From Sphingobacteriales bacterium (GTDB lineage: Bacteria; Bacteroidota; Bacteroidia; Chitinophagales; Chitinophagaceae), in NCBI GenBank assembly GCA_004295245.1, contig REAR01000107.1:1-32854 (forward strand): a DNA stretch of 32,854 nt, given 5' to 3'. The position numbers were made by a program, and so were the translations under genes. This document shows positions 1 through 6,944 of the stretch, piece after piece (within the stretch, counting starts at the first letter, position 1; the number at the start of each line of letters is the position of its first letter). The notes beneath the pieces were generated by a model that searched no databases, was not told the origin of the DNA, and was given only the letters and a program-made list of their open reading frames with translations.

Positions 1-56
1 GCAAAACTAAAAATACAACTGGTAATAACGATGGCTAAAAGAAAGCATTTTTTCAT
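1..56 (-). CDS. 5' end of a secreted or lipoprotein gene, cut by the window edge
   Basis: The minus strand opens with ATG at 56 and reads 18 codons, MKKCFLLAIVITSCIFSF, to the window edge without a stop. This is a typical export signal: two lysines followed by a hydrophobic stretch. ITSC could be a lipobox, giving a lipoprotein, but the signal would then be short, so a type I signal is also possible. The function cannot be told from this fragment. The stretch upstream (57-180) holds two copies of a 12-base direct repeat and one copy of the intergenic repeat family. Confidence 0.5.
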   Translation of the reverse strand, partial: MKKCFLLAIVITSCIFSF

Positions 57-89
57 ATTGACTTATTTAAGCAGTGTGAAGATAACAGT

Positions 90-118
90 TGCCGGGTGTA
101 TTTTGATGCCGGGTGTAT
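90..118. repeat. 12-bp direct repeat, two copies
   Basis: TGCCGGGTGTAT occurs at 90-101 and again at 107-118, a period of 17 bases, upstream of the gene that starts at 56 on the minus strand. It could be a regulator site or a small tandem duplication; nothing else in the window tells which. Confidence 0.5.
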
Positions 119-121
119 ATT

Positions 122-173
122 AGTTGAACGGAGCGCCGCAACAATGCTTAACCGGAGCGGTGTGGCTGGCTAC
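122..173 (+). repeat. Intergenic repeat family, copy R1
   Basis: Diverged copy with core GAGCGCCGCAACAATG and end GGCTGGCTAC. Read on the minus strand (the direction of ndk) it begins GTAGCCAGCC and lies past the ndk terminator. It matches R2, R3 and R5 most closely. Confidence 0.7.
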
Positions 174-180
174 CCAAAAT

Positions 181-210
181 AAAAAAGACCGCACCGGGTG
201 CAGTCTTTTA
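181..210 (-). terminator. Rho-independent terminator of ndk
   Basis: GAC and GCAC (187-194) pair with GTGC and GTC (198-205) around a CGG loop with one internal mismatch. A-runs pair with T-runs at the base, so the minus transcript ends in a U tract. It lies 23 bases past the ndk stop codon. Confidence 0.75.
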
Positions 211-232
211 GTATAGGTTGATGCGTTATTAT

Positions 233-649
233 TTAAAATTGCTCCAATCCGCTAAAGAAGAAACTACCTTCTATTTGTGCATTGGCATCGCTATCGCTGC
301 CGTGTACTGCGTTTTCTCCTAAAGAAGTGGCATATAATTTACGGATGGTGCCTTCTGCTGCTTGTGCAGGATTGGTGGCGCCTATCAATTCTCTGAAAGC
401 GGCTACTGCATTCTCTTTTTCTAAAATAGCTGCAACAATAACGCCGCTGCTCATAAATTCTACCAGCTCTCCGTAAAACGGACGCTCTTTATGCACCGCA
501 TAAAACTCGCCTGCTTTTTCTGCGCTCAGTTTGGTTTGCTTTAAAGCCACCACGCGGAAACCTTCTTTAATAATTCTGTCTAGAATAGCTCCGGCATGTC
601 CGTTCTTCATGGCATCGGGCTTAATCATTGTAAACGTTCTGTTACTCAT
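233..649 (-). CDS. ndk: Nucleoside-diphosphate kinase
   Basis: Transfers the gamma-phosphate between nucleoside triphosphates and diphosphates through a phosphohistidine, balancing NTP and dNTP pools in the cytoplasm. The 138-residue length is standard for bacterial Ndk. The ATP-site start TFTMIKPDA is at residues 5-13, and the active-site histidine is H116 in NAVHGSDS, the family signature. The protein ends GLEQF. The gene is a single unit: it is divergent from the DHH phosphoesterase gene, has a -7-like element at 673-680 and a clear terminator at 181-210. Identity is certain on motifs and length. Confidence 0.97.
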   Translation of the reverse strand: MSNRTFTMIKPDAMKNGHAGAILDRIIKEGFRVVALKQTKLSAEKAGEFYAVHKERPFYGELVEFMSSGVIVAAILEKENAVAAFRELIGATNPAQAAEGTIRKLYATSLGENAVHGSDSDANAQIEGSFFFSGLEQF

Positions 650-672
650 ATTTCTGTTTCTTTTTTGCGCCG

Positions 673-680
673 CGAAGATA
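673..680 (-). promoter_or_regulatory. Candidate -7 element for ndk
   Basis: On the minus strand this reads TATCTTCG, close to the Bacteroidota -7 consensus TAnnTTTG, 23 bases before the ndk start codon. No convincing -33 TTG is seen, so the call is tentative. Confidence 0.4.
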
Positions 681-760
681 GGGAAGTTTACTGAGGAATG
701 CCAGCTTTAAAGGCTTTAATTAGCCTTCAAAAAAGAGGCATTTACCACCAAACACCCTTA

Positions 761-789
761 TTGTTATTAACGGGTTTTAATTACCTTCG
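761..789 (+). promoter_or_regulatory. Candidate promoter for the NrnA-like gene
   Basis: TTG at 761-763 and TACCTTCG at 782-789 are separated by 18 bases, fitting the Bacteroidota -33/-7 pattern. The start codon chosen for the gene (800) is only 10 bases after the -7 element, which supports that start over any upstream ATG. Confidence 0.45.
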
Positions 790-799
790 CCACCATTTT

Positions 800-1810
800 A
801 TGAAGTCAATTACAGCACTCTACCCATTATTGTCTACCCCCCAGAATGTGGTGATAACCATGCACCAGAAACCCGACCCGGATGCCATGGGTTCTTCTTT
901 GGCATTGGCTGGCCTGCTGCAGCAATTGGGGCACGAGGTGACGGTTATTTCTCCCACCAATTGGCCTGGTTTTTTAAACTGGATGGAGGGTTGCAAAATG
1001 GTAATTGATTATGAATACCGTAAAGATCTGGCAGAAGCGGCTTTGCAAAAAGCAAGCTGGCTTTTTTGTTTAGACTTTAATACCCTGCCCCGCACCAAGC
1101 ATATGGCAGCCACATTGCAACAATTAAACTGTGTAAAAATATTAATAGACCACCACCAGCAACCCGAGGAAACCGCTTTTACGTATGGTATTAGTAACCC
1201 TGCTAAAAGCTCTACTTGTGAAATGGTGTATGATTTTATTACAGAGACGGGTAATGGCCATTTAATAACCCTTGGCATGGCAGAAAGCTTATATGCCGGG
1301 TTAATTGGAGATACGGGTTCGTTTCGTTTTCCGGCGGCTACTGCAGCTGTGCATAAAATGGCGGCGCACCTGAAAGAAGTAGCAGGGTTTAACCATACGC
1401 AGGTGCACGATCATATTTATGATAACTTTTTAGAAAACCGCCTGCGTTTTATTGGCCATGTGCTTACCAACCGTATGGAGGTTTTATATGAATACAATAC
1501 TGCAATTATTGCCGTAACCAAGGCCGACCTGTTGCGCTACGATATAAAAACCGGCGATACTGAAGGGCTGGTTAATTATCCGCTAACCATACAGGGTATA
1601 AAAATGGCAGCTATTGTAATTGACCGCGATGAAGAAAGAAAATGGAGCTTTCGCAGCAAAGGCAATGTAGATGTAAATACCTTTGCCCGAAAATATTTTA
1701 ATGGCGGCGGCCATTTTAATGCATCGGGTGGCAGAAGCCTGGAAACCCTGCAAAAAAATGTAGAATTGTTTAAGCAGGCATTAAAAGAAAATCAAACTTT
1801 GTTTCAATAA
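800..1810 (+). CDS. nrnA: DHH/DHHA1 phosphoesterase, NrnA-like (oligoribonuclease / pAp phosphatase)
   Basis: NrnA-type enzymes degrade short RNA oligonucleotides left by exonucleases and dephosphorylate 3'-phosphoadenosine 5'-phosphate. Metal-binding motifs are all present: H22, D26 and D28 in MHQKPDPDAMGS, D92 in LDFN, and the DHH triad D117-H118-H119, followed by GDTGSFRF. The DHHA1 substrate domain is marked by GGGHFNASGG near the C terminus. The chosen start at 800 gives 336 residues and places motif I at the usual distance from the N terminus; the frame is open further upstream to an ATG at 698, but that extension runs through the candidate promoter. The FKBP gene follows after 17 bases and is probably cotranscribed. 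Confidence 0.88.
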   Translation: MKSITALYPLLSTPQNVVITMHQKPDPDAMGSSLALAGLLQQLGHEVTVISPTNWPGFLNWMEGCKMVIDYEYRKDLAEAALQKASWLFCLDFNTLPRTKHMAATLQQLNCVKILIDHHQQPEETAFTYGISNPAKSSTCEMVYDFITETGNGHLITLGMAESLYAGLIGDTGSFRFPAATAAVHKMAAHLKEVAGFNHTQVHDHIYDNFLENRLRFIGHVLTNRMEVLYEYNTAIIAVTKADLLRYDIKTGDTEGLVNYPLTIQGIKMAAIVIDRDEERKWSFRSKGNVDVNTFARKYFNGGGHFNASGGRSLETLQKNVELFKQALKENQTLFQ

Positions 1811-1827
1811 ACACTTTAAAAAACGAT

Positions 1828-2781
1828 ATGAAAAAACTCACACAATTGGTTTTGGCTTTAGTCGCAATTACTGCTATGACAGCATGTGGCGGCACCAACT
1901 ACAAAAAAACAAAGAGCGGCTTAATGTACAAGTATGTTACAAAAGCCAGCACAGCTGCTGCTAAAGAGGGCTCTATTCTTAAAATACACTACACTCAAAA
2001 ATTAAACGATTCTTTGCTGGTAAGCTCTTATGGCAATATGCCTGCTTATGCGCCAGTAACAAAGGGCCAGCCCGATGCATATGATGTATCTGAATTGTTT
2101 ACCGATTTGCATAAAGGAGATAGTTTAATTGTTGTGCAGTTAGTAGATACTTTAATGAAAAAATATCCTCCGGGTTCTATGCCTCCGTTTATGAAAAGCG
2201 GCGACCGCCTGGTATGGACTATAAAAGTTACCGATGTTTTTGCTGATGAAGCTGCTGCCAATACAGACCGCCAGGGCGAAATGGCTAAAGCACAAGCTGC
2301 AGAATTTGAAAAACAAAAAGGCACACTTGCTAAAGAAAGCAAAGAATTGGAAGCATGGTTAGCCAGTAAAAAAATTACTGCACAAAAAACCGGCACCGGC
2401 ACTTATGTGGTGGTACAAGACCCCGGCACCGGTGCACAGGCAGATTCTGGAAAAGTAATTACCGTACATTATGTTGGTAAGAAAATTTCTGATGAAAAAA
2501 TATTTGAAAACAGTCACGATGCTGGCCGCCAGCCCTATACTTTTCAATTAGGCACCCGCAATGCAATTGCCGGTTGGGATGAAGGTTTGAAACTATTTAA
2601 GAAAGGTGGCAAAGGTGTTTTGTATATACCCGGCACTTTGGCTTACGGACAAAATCCACCACAAGGCTCTCCGTTTAAACCCGGCGAAGCTTTATTATTT
2701 GAAATTGAAATGGTAGATGTAAAAGATAGCCCGGCTGCACAGCAACCACAAGCTACTGTAGATACTACACAAAAGAAATAA
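1828..2781 (+). CDS. FKBP-type peptidyl-prolyl isomerase, lipoprotein
   Basis: Accelerates cis-trans isomerisation of peptidyl-proline bonds and acts as a folding helper outside the inner membrane. Residues 1-19 form a lipoprotein signal, with lipobox TAC and C20 as the lipidation site. The C-terminal half (about 190-300) is a canonical FKBP domain: VITVHYVGK, the core GWDEGLKLFKKGGKG, YIPGTLAYG and LLFEIEMVDV. The N-terminal half (about 30-135) has the same outline (ILKIHYTQKL, SGDRLVWTIKVTDVF) but lacks the clear active-site pattern, so it looks like a degenerate second FKBP domain. A charged linker lies between. The gene follows the NrnA-like gene and ends at a strong terminator. Confidence 0.9.
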   Translation: MKKLTQLVLALVAITAMTACGGTNYKKTKSGLMYKYVTKASTAAAKEGSILKIHYTQKLNDSLLVSSYGNMPAYAPVTKGQPDAYDVSELFTDLHKGDSLIVVQLVDTLMKKYPPGSMPPFMKSGDRLVWTIKVTDVFADEAAANTDRQGEMAKAQAAEFEKQKGTLAKESKELEAWLASKKITAQKTGTGTYVVVQDPGTGAQADSGKVITVHYVGKKISDEKIFENSHDAGRQPYTFQLGTRNAIAGWDEGLKLFKKGGKGVLYIPGTLAYGQNPPQGSPFKPGEALLFEIEMVDVKDSPAAQQPQATVDTTQKK

Positions 2782-2798
2782 TACAATAGTTGGATTAT

Positions 2799-2833
2799 AA
2801 AAAAAGCAGCAGTGTATAACTGCTGCTTTTTTT
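2799..2833. terminator. Bidirectional rho-independent terminator
   Basis: A perfect 15-bp stem, with GCAGCAGT (2806-2813) pairing to ACTGCTGC (2819-2826) extended by a run of seven A and seven T, around a 5-base loop. It can end transcripts from both strands, fitting its place between the FKBP gene (+) and the gene ending at 2936 (-). Confidence 0.9.
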
Positions 2834-2838
2834 ATTTT

Positions 2839-2904
2839 GGTACCAGCAGCATCGCCCTGGTTAAACATCGTTGCCACGCTCGGTTCAACGGCAACGCTTT
2901 GTTG
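2839..2904 (-). repeat. Intergenic repeat family, copy R2
   Basis: Read on the plus strand it begins GGTACCAGCAGCATCG and has the core CATCGTTGCCACGCTCGG. It is placed directly past the terminator of the plus-strand FKBP gene, in the orientation expected for a 3'-end element. Confidence 0.75.
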
Positions 2905-2935
2905 AAAAGAAATCCTTTTATAAAAATAGCGCCAC

Positions 2936-3505
2936 TTAAAATTTATAACCAATTGCAAAGCCACCAAATAATGGCCAAAAACCGTTTTCATTAAAAAGGG
3001 GGGTTAAGGCTACTTTCCAGGTAAAGCCCTGGCCCTGTGGCACCCGGCGGTAGCCAAAGTTAAGCGTTCCAAAAAATGAGTTCTTTTTTGAAATGGGTAA
3101 TACAAAATGACCGGCATATTCTTTACCACCCACAGAGCGGCAACCGTTAGAATCGCATATATAATTACCACCCTCGGTATAACCGTATCCATCGTAATGA
3201 AAATAAGTAAGGCCCGCCCCTGCTTCAAAAAAGCTGTTGTTTTTTCCCATCAGCCAATTTACCTGCAGCGGTATTGAAAATATGCGTTCCTCATCATTAT
3301 ACAAACCACTAAACCCACCCCGTAAACCAATACCATCAATTCTATTAGGGTTTAACCGTTTGTCTACAGTAAAAGAATAAGGGCCACCAATGCCCCCCAA
3401 CTCAACAAAAAAATTGGTATTACTTACCTTGCCTGTGTTGGTTTGTGCCTGTGCGGTAGTGGTAACCAATGTTGCCACTAAAAACTGTAATAGTGTTTTC
3501 TTCAT
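2936..3505 (-). CDS. Secreted outer-membrane-barrel-like protein, paralog of its neighbour
   Basis: Unknown function. Residues 1-20 are a signal peptide ending AQAQ. The mature part alternates polar and aromatic residues in strand-like blocks (FFVELGGIGG, FFEAGAGLTYF, TLNFGYRRVP) and ends GGFAIGYKF; a terminal Phe is typical of outer-membrane barrels. It shares FELGG-like start, WLMGK, AGAGLT and the GYKF end with the protein encoded at 3602-4069, so the two are tandem duplicates. This copy is 34 residues longer and has an extra Cys pair (CDSNGC). The barrel call is inferred from pattern only. Confidence 0.7.
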   Translation of the reverse strand: MKKTLLQFLVATLVTTTAQAQTNTGKVSNTNFFVELGGIGGPYSFTVDKRLNPNRIDGIGLRGGFSGLYNDEERIFSIPLQVNWLMGKNNSFFEAGAGLTYFHYDGYGYTEGGNYICDSNGCRSVGGKEYAGHFVLPISKKNSFFGTLNFGYRRVPQGQGFTWKVALTPLFNENGFWPLFGGFAIGYKF

Positions 3506-3558
3506 AAAAGTATTTTGTGTTTATGCTACGCGGCAGTTACTTAACCGTATACATGACA

Positions 3559-3585
3559 ATGCCACAGCCTAAATAGCTGTGGCAT
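3559..3585 (-). other. Stable hairpin between the two paralogous genes
   Basis: ATGCCACAGC (3559-3568) and GCTGTGGCAT (3576-3585) form a perfect 10-bp stem with a 7-base loop, 17 bases past the stop of the upstream paralog. No U tract follows on either strand, so it may be an mRNA-protecting or attenuating hairpin and not a strict terminator. Confidence 0.55.
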
Positions 3586-3601
3586 GTTATTAAATAAAAT
3601 C

Positions 3602-4069
3602 TTAAAACTTATAACCAAAAGAAACGCCCCCGTAATAAGGTACAAAAGTACCTTGCCCAAAAATGGGGTTTATAAATGCACGAAATGTAAAGCCGCCATC
3701 TTTTGGCTGTAACCGATAGCCAATTAATAAATGCCCAAACGTGGTATTAAAACTACCGTCACTCGTAATATCCCCTGTAGCAAAAACAGGGGTAACACCG
3801 GCGCCTAGTTCAAAATAATTTTTTTGGTCTTTACCCATCAGATAGTTAATACCTATGGGCACAAAAAGAATTCCAGAGCCATCAATGGCAAAACCACCAA
3901 AACCAATGCGGCCACCAATACCGTCTTCTTTGCCAGTAAAACGGGTATCAAAATTAAATGATGCAAGGCCCGGGCCTCCTAATTCTGCATAAACAGATTT
4001 TGCAGACTGTGCGGTTGCCAGTGTTTGTATTGCTGTAATAAAAGCTACAAAGAGTAGTAATTTTTTCAT
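3602..4069 (-). CDS. Secreted outer-membrane-barrel-like protein, paralog of its neighbour
   Basis: Unknown function. A signal peptide covers about residues 1-20 (MKKLLLFVAFITAIQTLATA, then QS). The mature part shows strand-like blocks (SVYAELGGPG, INYLMGK, NYFELGAGVTPVF, HLLIGYRL) and ends YYGGVSFGYKF. It aligns along most of its length with the downstream gene (YAELGG / FVELGG; LMGKDQKNYFELGAGV / LMGKNNSFFEAGAGL), so one arose from the other by tandem duplication. Both are on the minus strand and may be read together, with a hairpin between. The 155-residue size would suit a small 8-stranded barrel; that is inference. Confidence 0.7.
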   Translation of the reverse strand: MKKLLLFVAFITAIQTLATAQSAKSVYAELGGPGLASFNFDTRFTGKEDGIGGRIGFGGFAIDGSGILFVPIGINYLMGKDQKNYFELGAGVTPVFATGDITSDGSFNTTFGHLLIGYRLQPKDGGFTFRAFINPIFGQGTFVPYYGGVSFGYKF

Positions 4070-4210
4070 AAAGGTTATTTTAATTAGTACAATATTAAAG
4101 TAGTTAGCAATTAGAAGCGTAAATTTTGTTGTTAAAATTTGTATGGCATTATAAGAAACAATTTTTGCTATGCGTAAAAATATTTTAGTTTACAGCTTTT
4201 GTATTGACAC

Positions 4211-4287
4211 TTTAAAAAAGCACCATGTTGCACTACTGTTAAACGGAGCGCCGCAAGAATGTGCAACCGGAGCGTTGCTGCTGGTTA
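4211..4287 (+). repeat. Intergenic repeat family, copy R3 (supplies the murB stop codon)
   Basis: Long copy with core GAGCGCCGCAAGAATG. On the minus strand it begins GTAACCAGCAGC, and the TAA in those bases is the murB stop. It extends about 75 bases to GGTGCTTTTTTAAAG, which aligns end to end with R12. Confidence 0.8.
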
Positions 4288-5289
4288 CATAATATTTACT
4301 TCTCGCTGCAGCAACACACCAAATTTGTTGTACACATCTTGTATAATGGTTTCGCTTAGTGCCAGTATTTGGTTACCGCTGGCAGTACCATAATTTACCA
4401 AAACCAATGCCTGTTGTGCATGGCAGCCTGCATCACCGGCACGGTATCCTTTCCAACCGGCTTGTTCTATTAACCAACCTGCAGCCAATTTATAATGTGC
4501 GTTACCGGCAGCGTACGCCACCACATTGGCGTGTTTAGCTTTTATTGTTTCATATAATTGAGTTGTTACCACCGGGTTTTTAAAAAAGCTACCAGCATTG
4601 CCTATATCATTTGGGTTGGGCAACTTAGAAGAACGAATGGCAATAACAGCTGCTGATATGGCTTTTATACTTAACTGCTGCACTTGCATTTTTTGCAGTT
4701 CCTGCTCAATGGCGCCATAACTAACCGCATACACAGGTTGTTTGCGTAGTTTGTATGTGACATTTAAAATAATAAATTGATTGCGGTACTTGCTTTTAAA
4801 AATGCTTTCGCGGTAGCCAAATTCGCAGTCGGACGCATTAAACTGTATTATTACTTTATCGTTTATATGAAATGCTTCTAACTGATGAAATACATCTTTT
4901 ATTTCTACCCCATAAGCGCCAATATTTTGCATAGGAGAAGCGCCTACGTTGCCCGGTATGAGCGACAAATTTTCTATGCCGGCATACTCATTAGCAATAC
5001 AGTGCAGCACAAACTGATGCCAGTTTTCGCCGGCTGCTGCTTTTATATAATAATAATCTTCATCTTCTGCCACCAACTGAATGCCCTTAATGGTATTGTG
5101 TAAAACAAGCCCCTGCACATTTTGCGTAAACAAAATATTTGAACCGCCTCCCAGTATTAAAGCCGGGTTGCTGATAGACAAACATTCTTCCAGCATGGCC
5201 ACAGAACTGAATGCACAAAATTTTTGGGCAATTACATCAATGCCAAATGTATTGTATTTTTTAAGCGAAACGTTTTGCTGAAAATTCAT
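4285..5289 (-). CDS. murB: UDP-N-acetylenolpyruvoylglucosamine reductase
   Basis: Reduces UDP-GlcNAc-enolpyruvate to UDP-N-acetylmuramate with NADPH and bound FAD, the second committed step of peptidoglycan precursor synthesis in the cytoplasm. FAD-binding motifs LILGGGSNILF and SLIPGNVGASPMQNIGAYG are clear. FGYRESIFK supplies the conserved Tyr-Arg, and AGSFFKNP carries the active-site serine. The C-terminal domain 3 (LIEQAGWKG, VLVNYGTASG) marks a type I MurB like that of E. coli, and 334 residues fits. The stop codon lies inside intergenic repeat R3. It stands alone, divergent from the oxidoreductase gene. Confidence 0.97.
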   Translation of the reverse strand: MNFQQNVSLKKYNTFGIDVIAQKFCAFSSVAMLEECLSISNPALILGGGSNILFTQNVQGLVLHNTIKGIQLVAEDEDYYYIKAAAGENWHQFVLHCIANEYAGIENLSLIPGNVGASPMQNIGAYGVEIKDVFHQLEAFHINDKVIIQFNASDCEFGYRESIFKSKYRNQFIILNVTYKLRKQPVYAVSYGAIEQELQKMQVQQLSIKAISAAVIAIRSSKLPNPNDIGNAGSFFKNPVVTTQLYETIKAKHANVVAYAAGNAHYKLAAGWLIEQAGWKGYRAGDAGCHAQQALVLVNYGTASGNQILALSETIIQDVYNKFGVLLQREVNIM

Positions 5290-5396
5290 AAATACCTATT
5301 CCTGTTTTCAGTTTCTAAGATAAATGTTATTTGCCGCCCGTAAATAAAATATATACAGGCCCGGCAAAGGTTTTAATTTTATATACAAATCTTTTT

Positions 5397-6074
5397 ATGC
5401 AAAAAACAGCCCTTGTTATTGGCGCCACGGGTTTAATTGGCAATTATGTTGTGCAACAATTGCTAAATGATGCTACCTATAAAACGGTGCGTACCATTAG
5501 CCGCAGGCCAACAGGTTTAACGCATGCAAAACTGGATGAACGCATTGTAAACTTTGAAGATGCCGCACAACTTACCGAAGCTGTAGGACAAGGAGATGTA
5601 TTGTTTTCTTGCATGGGTACCACCAATGCCAATGTTAAAGGCAATAAAGCATTGTATAAATTTATTGATATTGATATACCCGCCATGGTTGCTGCAACAG
5701 CCTATGCCAATAATTACAGCACCTGCCTGCTGGTTTCTGCCATAGGTGCCAACACAAAAAGTGGCAATTTTTATATACAGTTAAAAGGCATGGCTGAAGA
5801 AAGAATAATAGAAAGCAAACTCAGCAGCATTCATATTTTTCAGCCTTCTCAATTATTAGGCAACAGAAAAAATGAAAAACGTACGCTTGAAAAAATTGCG
5901 CAGGTAATAATTAGTGGCATCGGTTTTTTATTTGTAGGGGCACTCACAAAATTTAAACCCATCCATTATACCGAAGTGGGCAATGCCATGTTGGTTGCGG
6001 CAAAAAAAAATACACCGGGGGTGTATCGCTATACTTATAAAGAAATGAAGTCATTACTGTCACCAGGTGCTTAA
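5397..6074 (+). CDS. NAD(P)-binding oxidoreductase, HTATIP2/NmrA-like
   Basis: Atypical short-chain dehydrogenase-like protein of unknown substrate. The N-terminal Rossmann motif is VIGATGLIGNYV (G9, G12, G15). SRRP follows the second strand, as expected for NADP binding, and LVSAIGA with FYIQLKGMAEE matches the Ser and YxxxK active-site positions of this group. At 225 residues it resembles HTATIP2/TIP30-type proteins. The frame is open from a TTG at 5331, but the ATG at 5397 sits just before the Rossmann strand and is preferred. Its last 15 bases overlap the end of the convergent epimerase gene. Confidence 0.8.
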   Translation: MQKTALVIGATGLIGNYVVQQLLNDATYKTVRTISRRPTGLTHAKLDERIVNFEDAAQLTEAVGQGDVLFSCMGTTNANVKGNKALYKFIDIDIPAMVAATAYANNYSTCLLVSAIGANTKSGNFYIQLKGMAEERIIESKLSSIHIFQPSQLLGNRKNEKRTLEKIAQVIISGIGFLFVGALTKFKPIHYTEVGNAMLVAAKKNTPGVYRYTYKEMKSLLSPGA

Positions 6075-6938
6075 ACTCCAACTACGCTCAAATACCTCAC
6101 CTGCTGCTAAAATATTGATGCCTTCTTTTTCTGTAAGTTGCTGAGAAGTATTTACACTGTCTGCAATACCACACCAGGGTTCTATACATATAAAATCAGC
6201 ATCTTTAGCCGCCCAAATACCCATGAAAGGAAAATCAGCATACTCAAACTGCCAGCCATTGGGGGTTTTATCAGAACAAAGACAAATACTATCTGATTGT
6301 AACCCCTTCAATACAATAGCATCTTTATAAAATAACTCTTTTTGCAAAGGCAGTATATTCGTTTGTTGCAATAGCGGTGTGGGTGATGCTTCAATTAATC
6401 CCTCTTTTGAAATAGGCCAGCGGCCTGCTGTTTCTTCTTTATTAAATTTAAGATGGTAATCGTTATAAGCAGTAGTTGTATGCAGCGGTATTGCAAATGC
6501 CGGGTGTGCACCAATAGAAAAAAACATTTCCGTGCTGCCATTGTTACGCACTTCATATACTAACTGCAGCTTATTTTGTACCAAGCTATAATGCAGCAGC
6601 AACTGAAACTGAAATGGATACTGTGCCAGCGTTGCATCAGTAGCTGTAATAGAAAAACTGGCTGCCGCCTGTTCTTGGTGTACCACTTCAAACTCCATAT
6701 CTCTTGCAAAGCCATGCCGCGGTAGCTGGTACGATTTATTATTATAGAAATAGGTATCGCTTTTTAAGGTGCCAACTATCGGAAATAATACCGGCGAAAA
6801 CTTGCCCCAATACGCTGCATCGCCGCTCCACATATATTGCAATCCTGTTTGTTTATTAAAAACAGATTGCAACTCGGCACCTTTTGTATGCACTGCAACA
6901 TTCAATACCTCGTTTTCTAGTTTTATAATGGGCATCAT
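6060..6938 (-). CDS. Aldose 1-epimerase family protein (LacX-like)
   Basis: Galactose-mutarotase-like beta-sandwich that probably interconverts anomers of a sugar or sugar phosphate; the substrate is unknown. RHGFARDMEF carries the family Arg-His, IGAHPAFAIPL holds the second histidine, and FICIEPWCGIADS holds the catalytic glutamate, in the LacX-like subgroup pattern. Length 292 residues is normal. The gene starts 6 bases after the asparaginase stop, so the two form an operon although no shared pathway is evident. Its 3' end overlaps the convergent oxidoreductase gene. Confidence 0.85.
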   Translation of the reverse strand: MMPIIKLENEVLNVAVHTKGAELQSVFNKQTGLQYMWSGDAAYWGKFSPVLFPIVGTLKSDTYFYNNKSYQLPRHGFARDMEFEVVHQEQAAASFSITATDATLAQYPFQFQLLLHYSLVQNKLQLVYEVRNNGSTEMFFSIGAHPAFAIPLHTTTAYNDYHLKFNKEETAGRWPISKEGLIEASPTPLLQQTNILPLQKELFYKDAIVLKGLQSDSICLCSDKTPNGWQFEYADFPFMGIWAAKDADFICIEPWCGIADSVNTSQQLTEKEGINILAAGEVFERSWSLSTW

Positions 6939-6944
6939 TTAAAA

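Noticed and set aside
698-799. 34-residue N-terminal extension of the NrnA-like protein
   Set aside because: It has no family similarity and overlaps the candidate promoter; the start at 800 places motif I correctly.
2812-2994. 60-codon plus-strand frame after the FKBP gene
   Set aside because: It begins in the terminator hairpin and runs through a repeat copy and the end of the opposite gene; no protein-like features.
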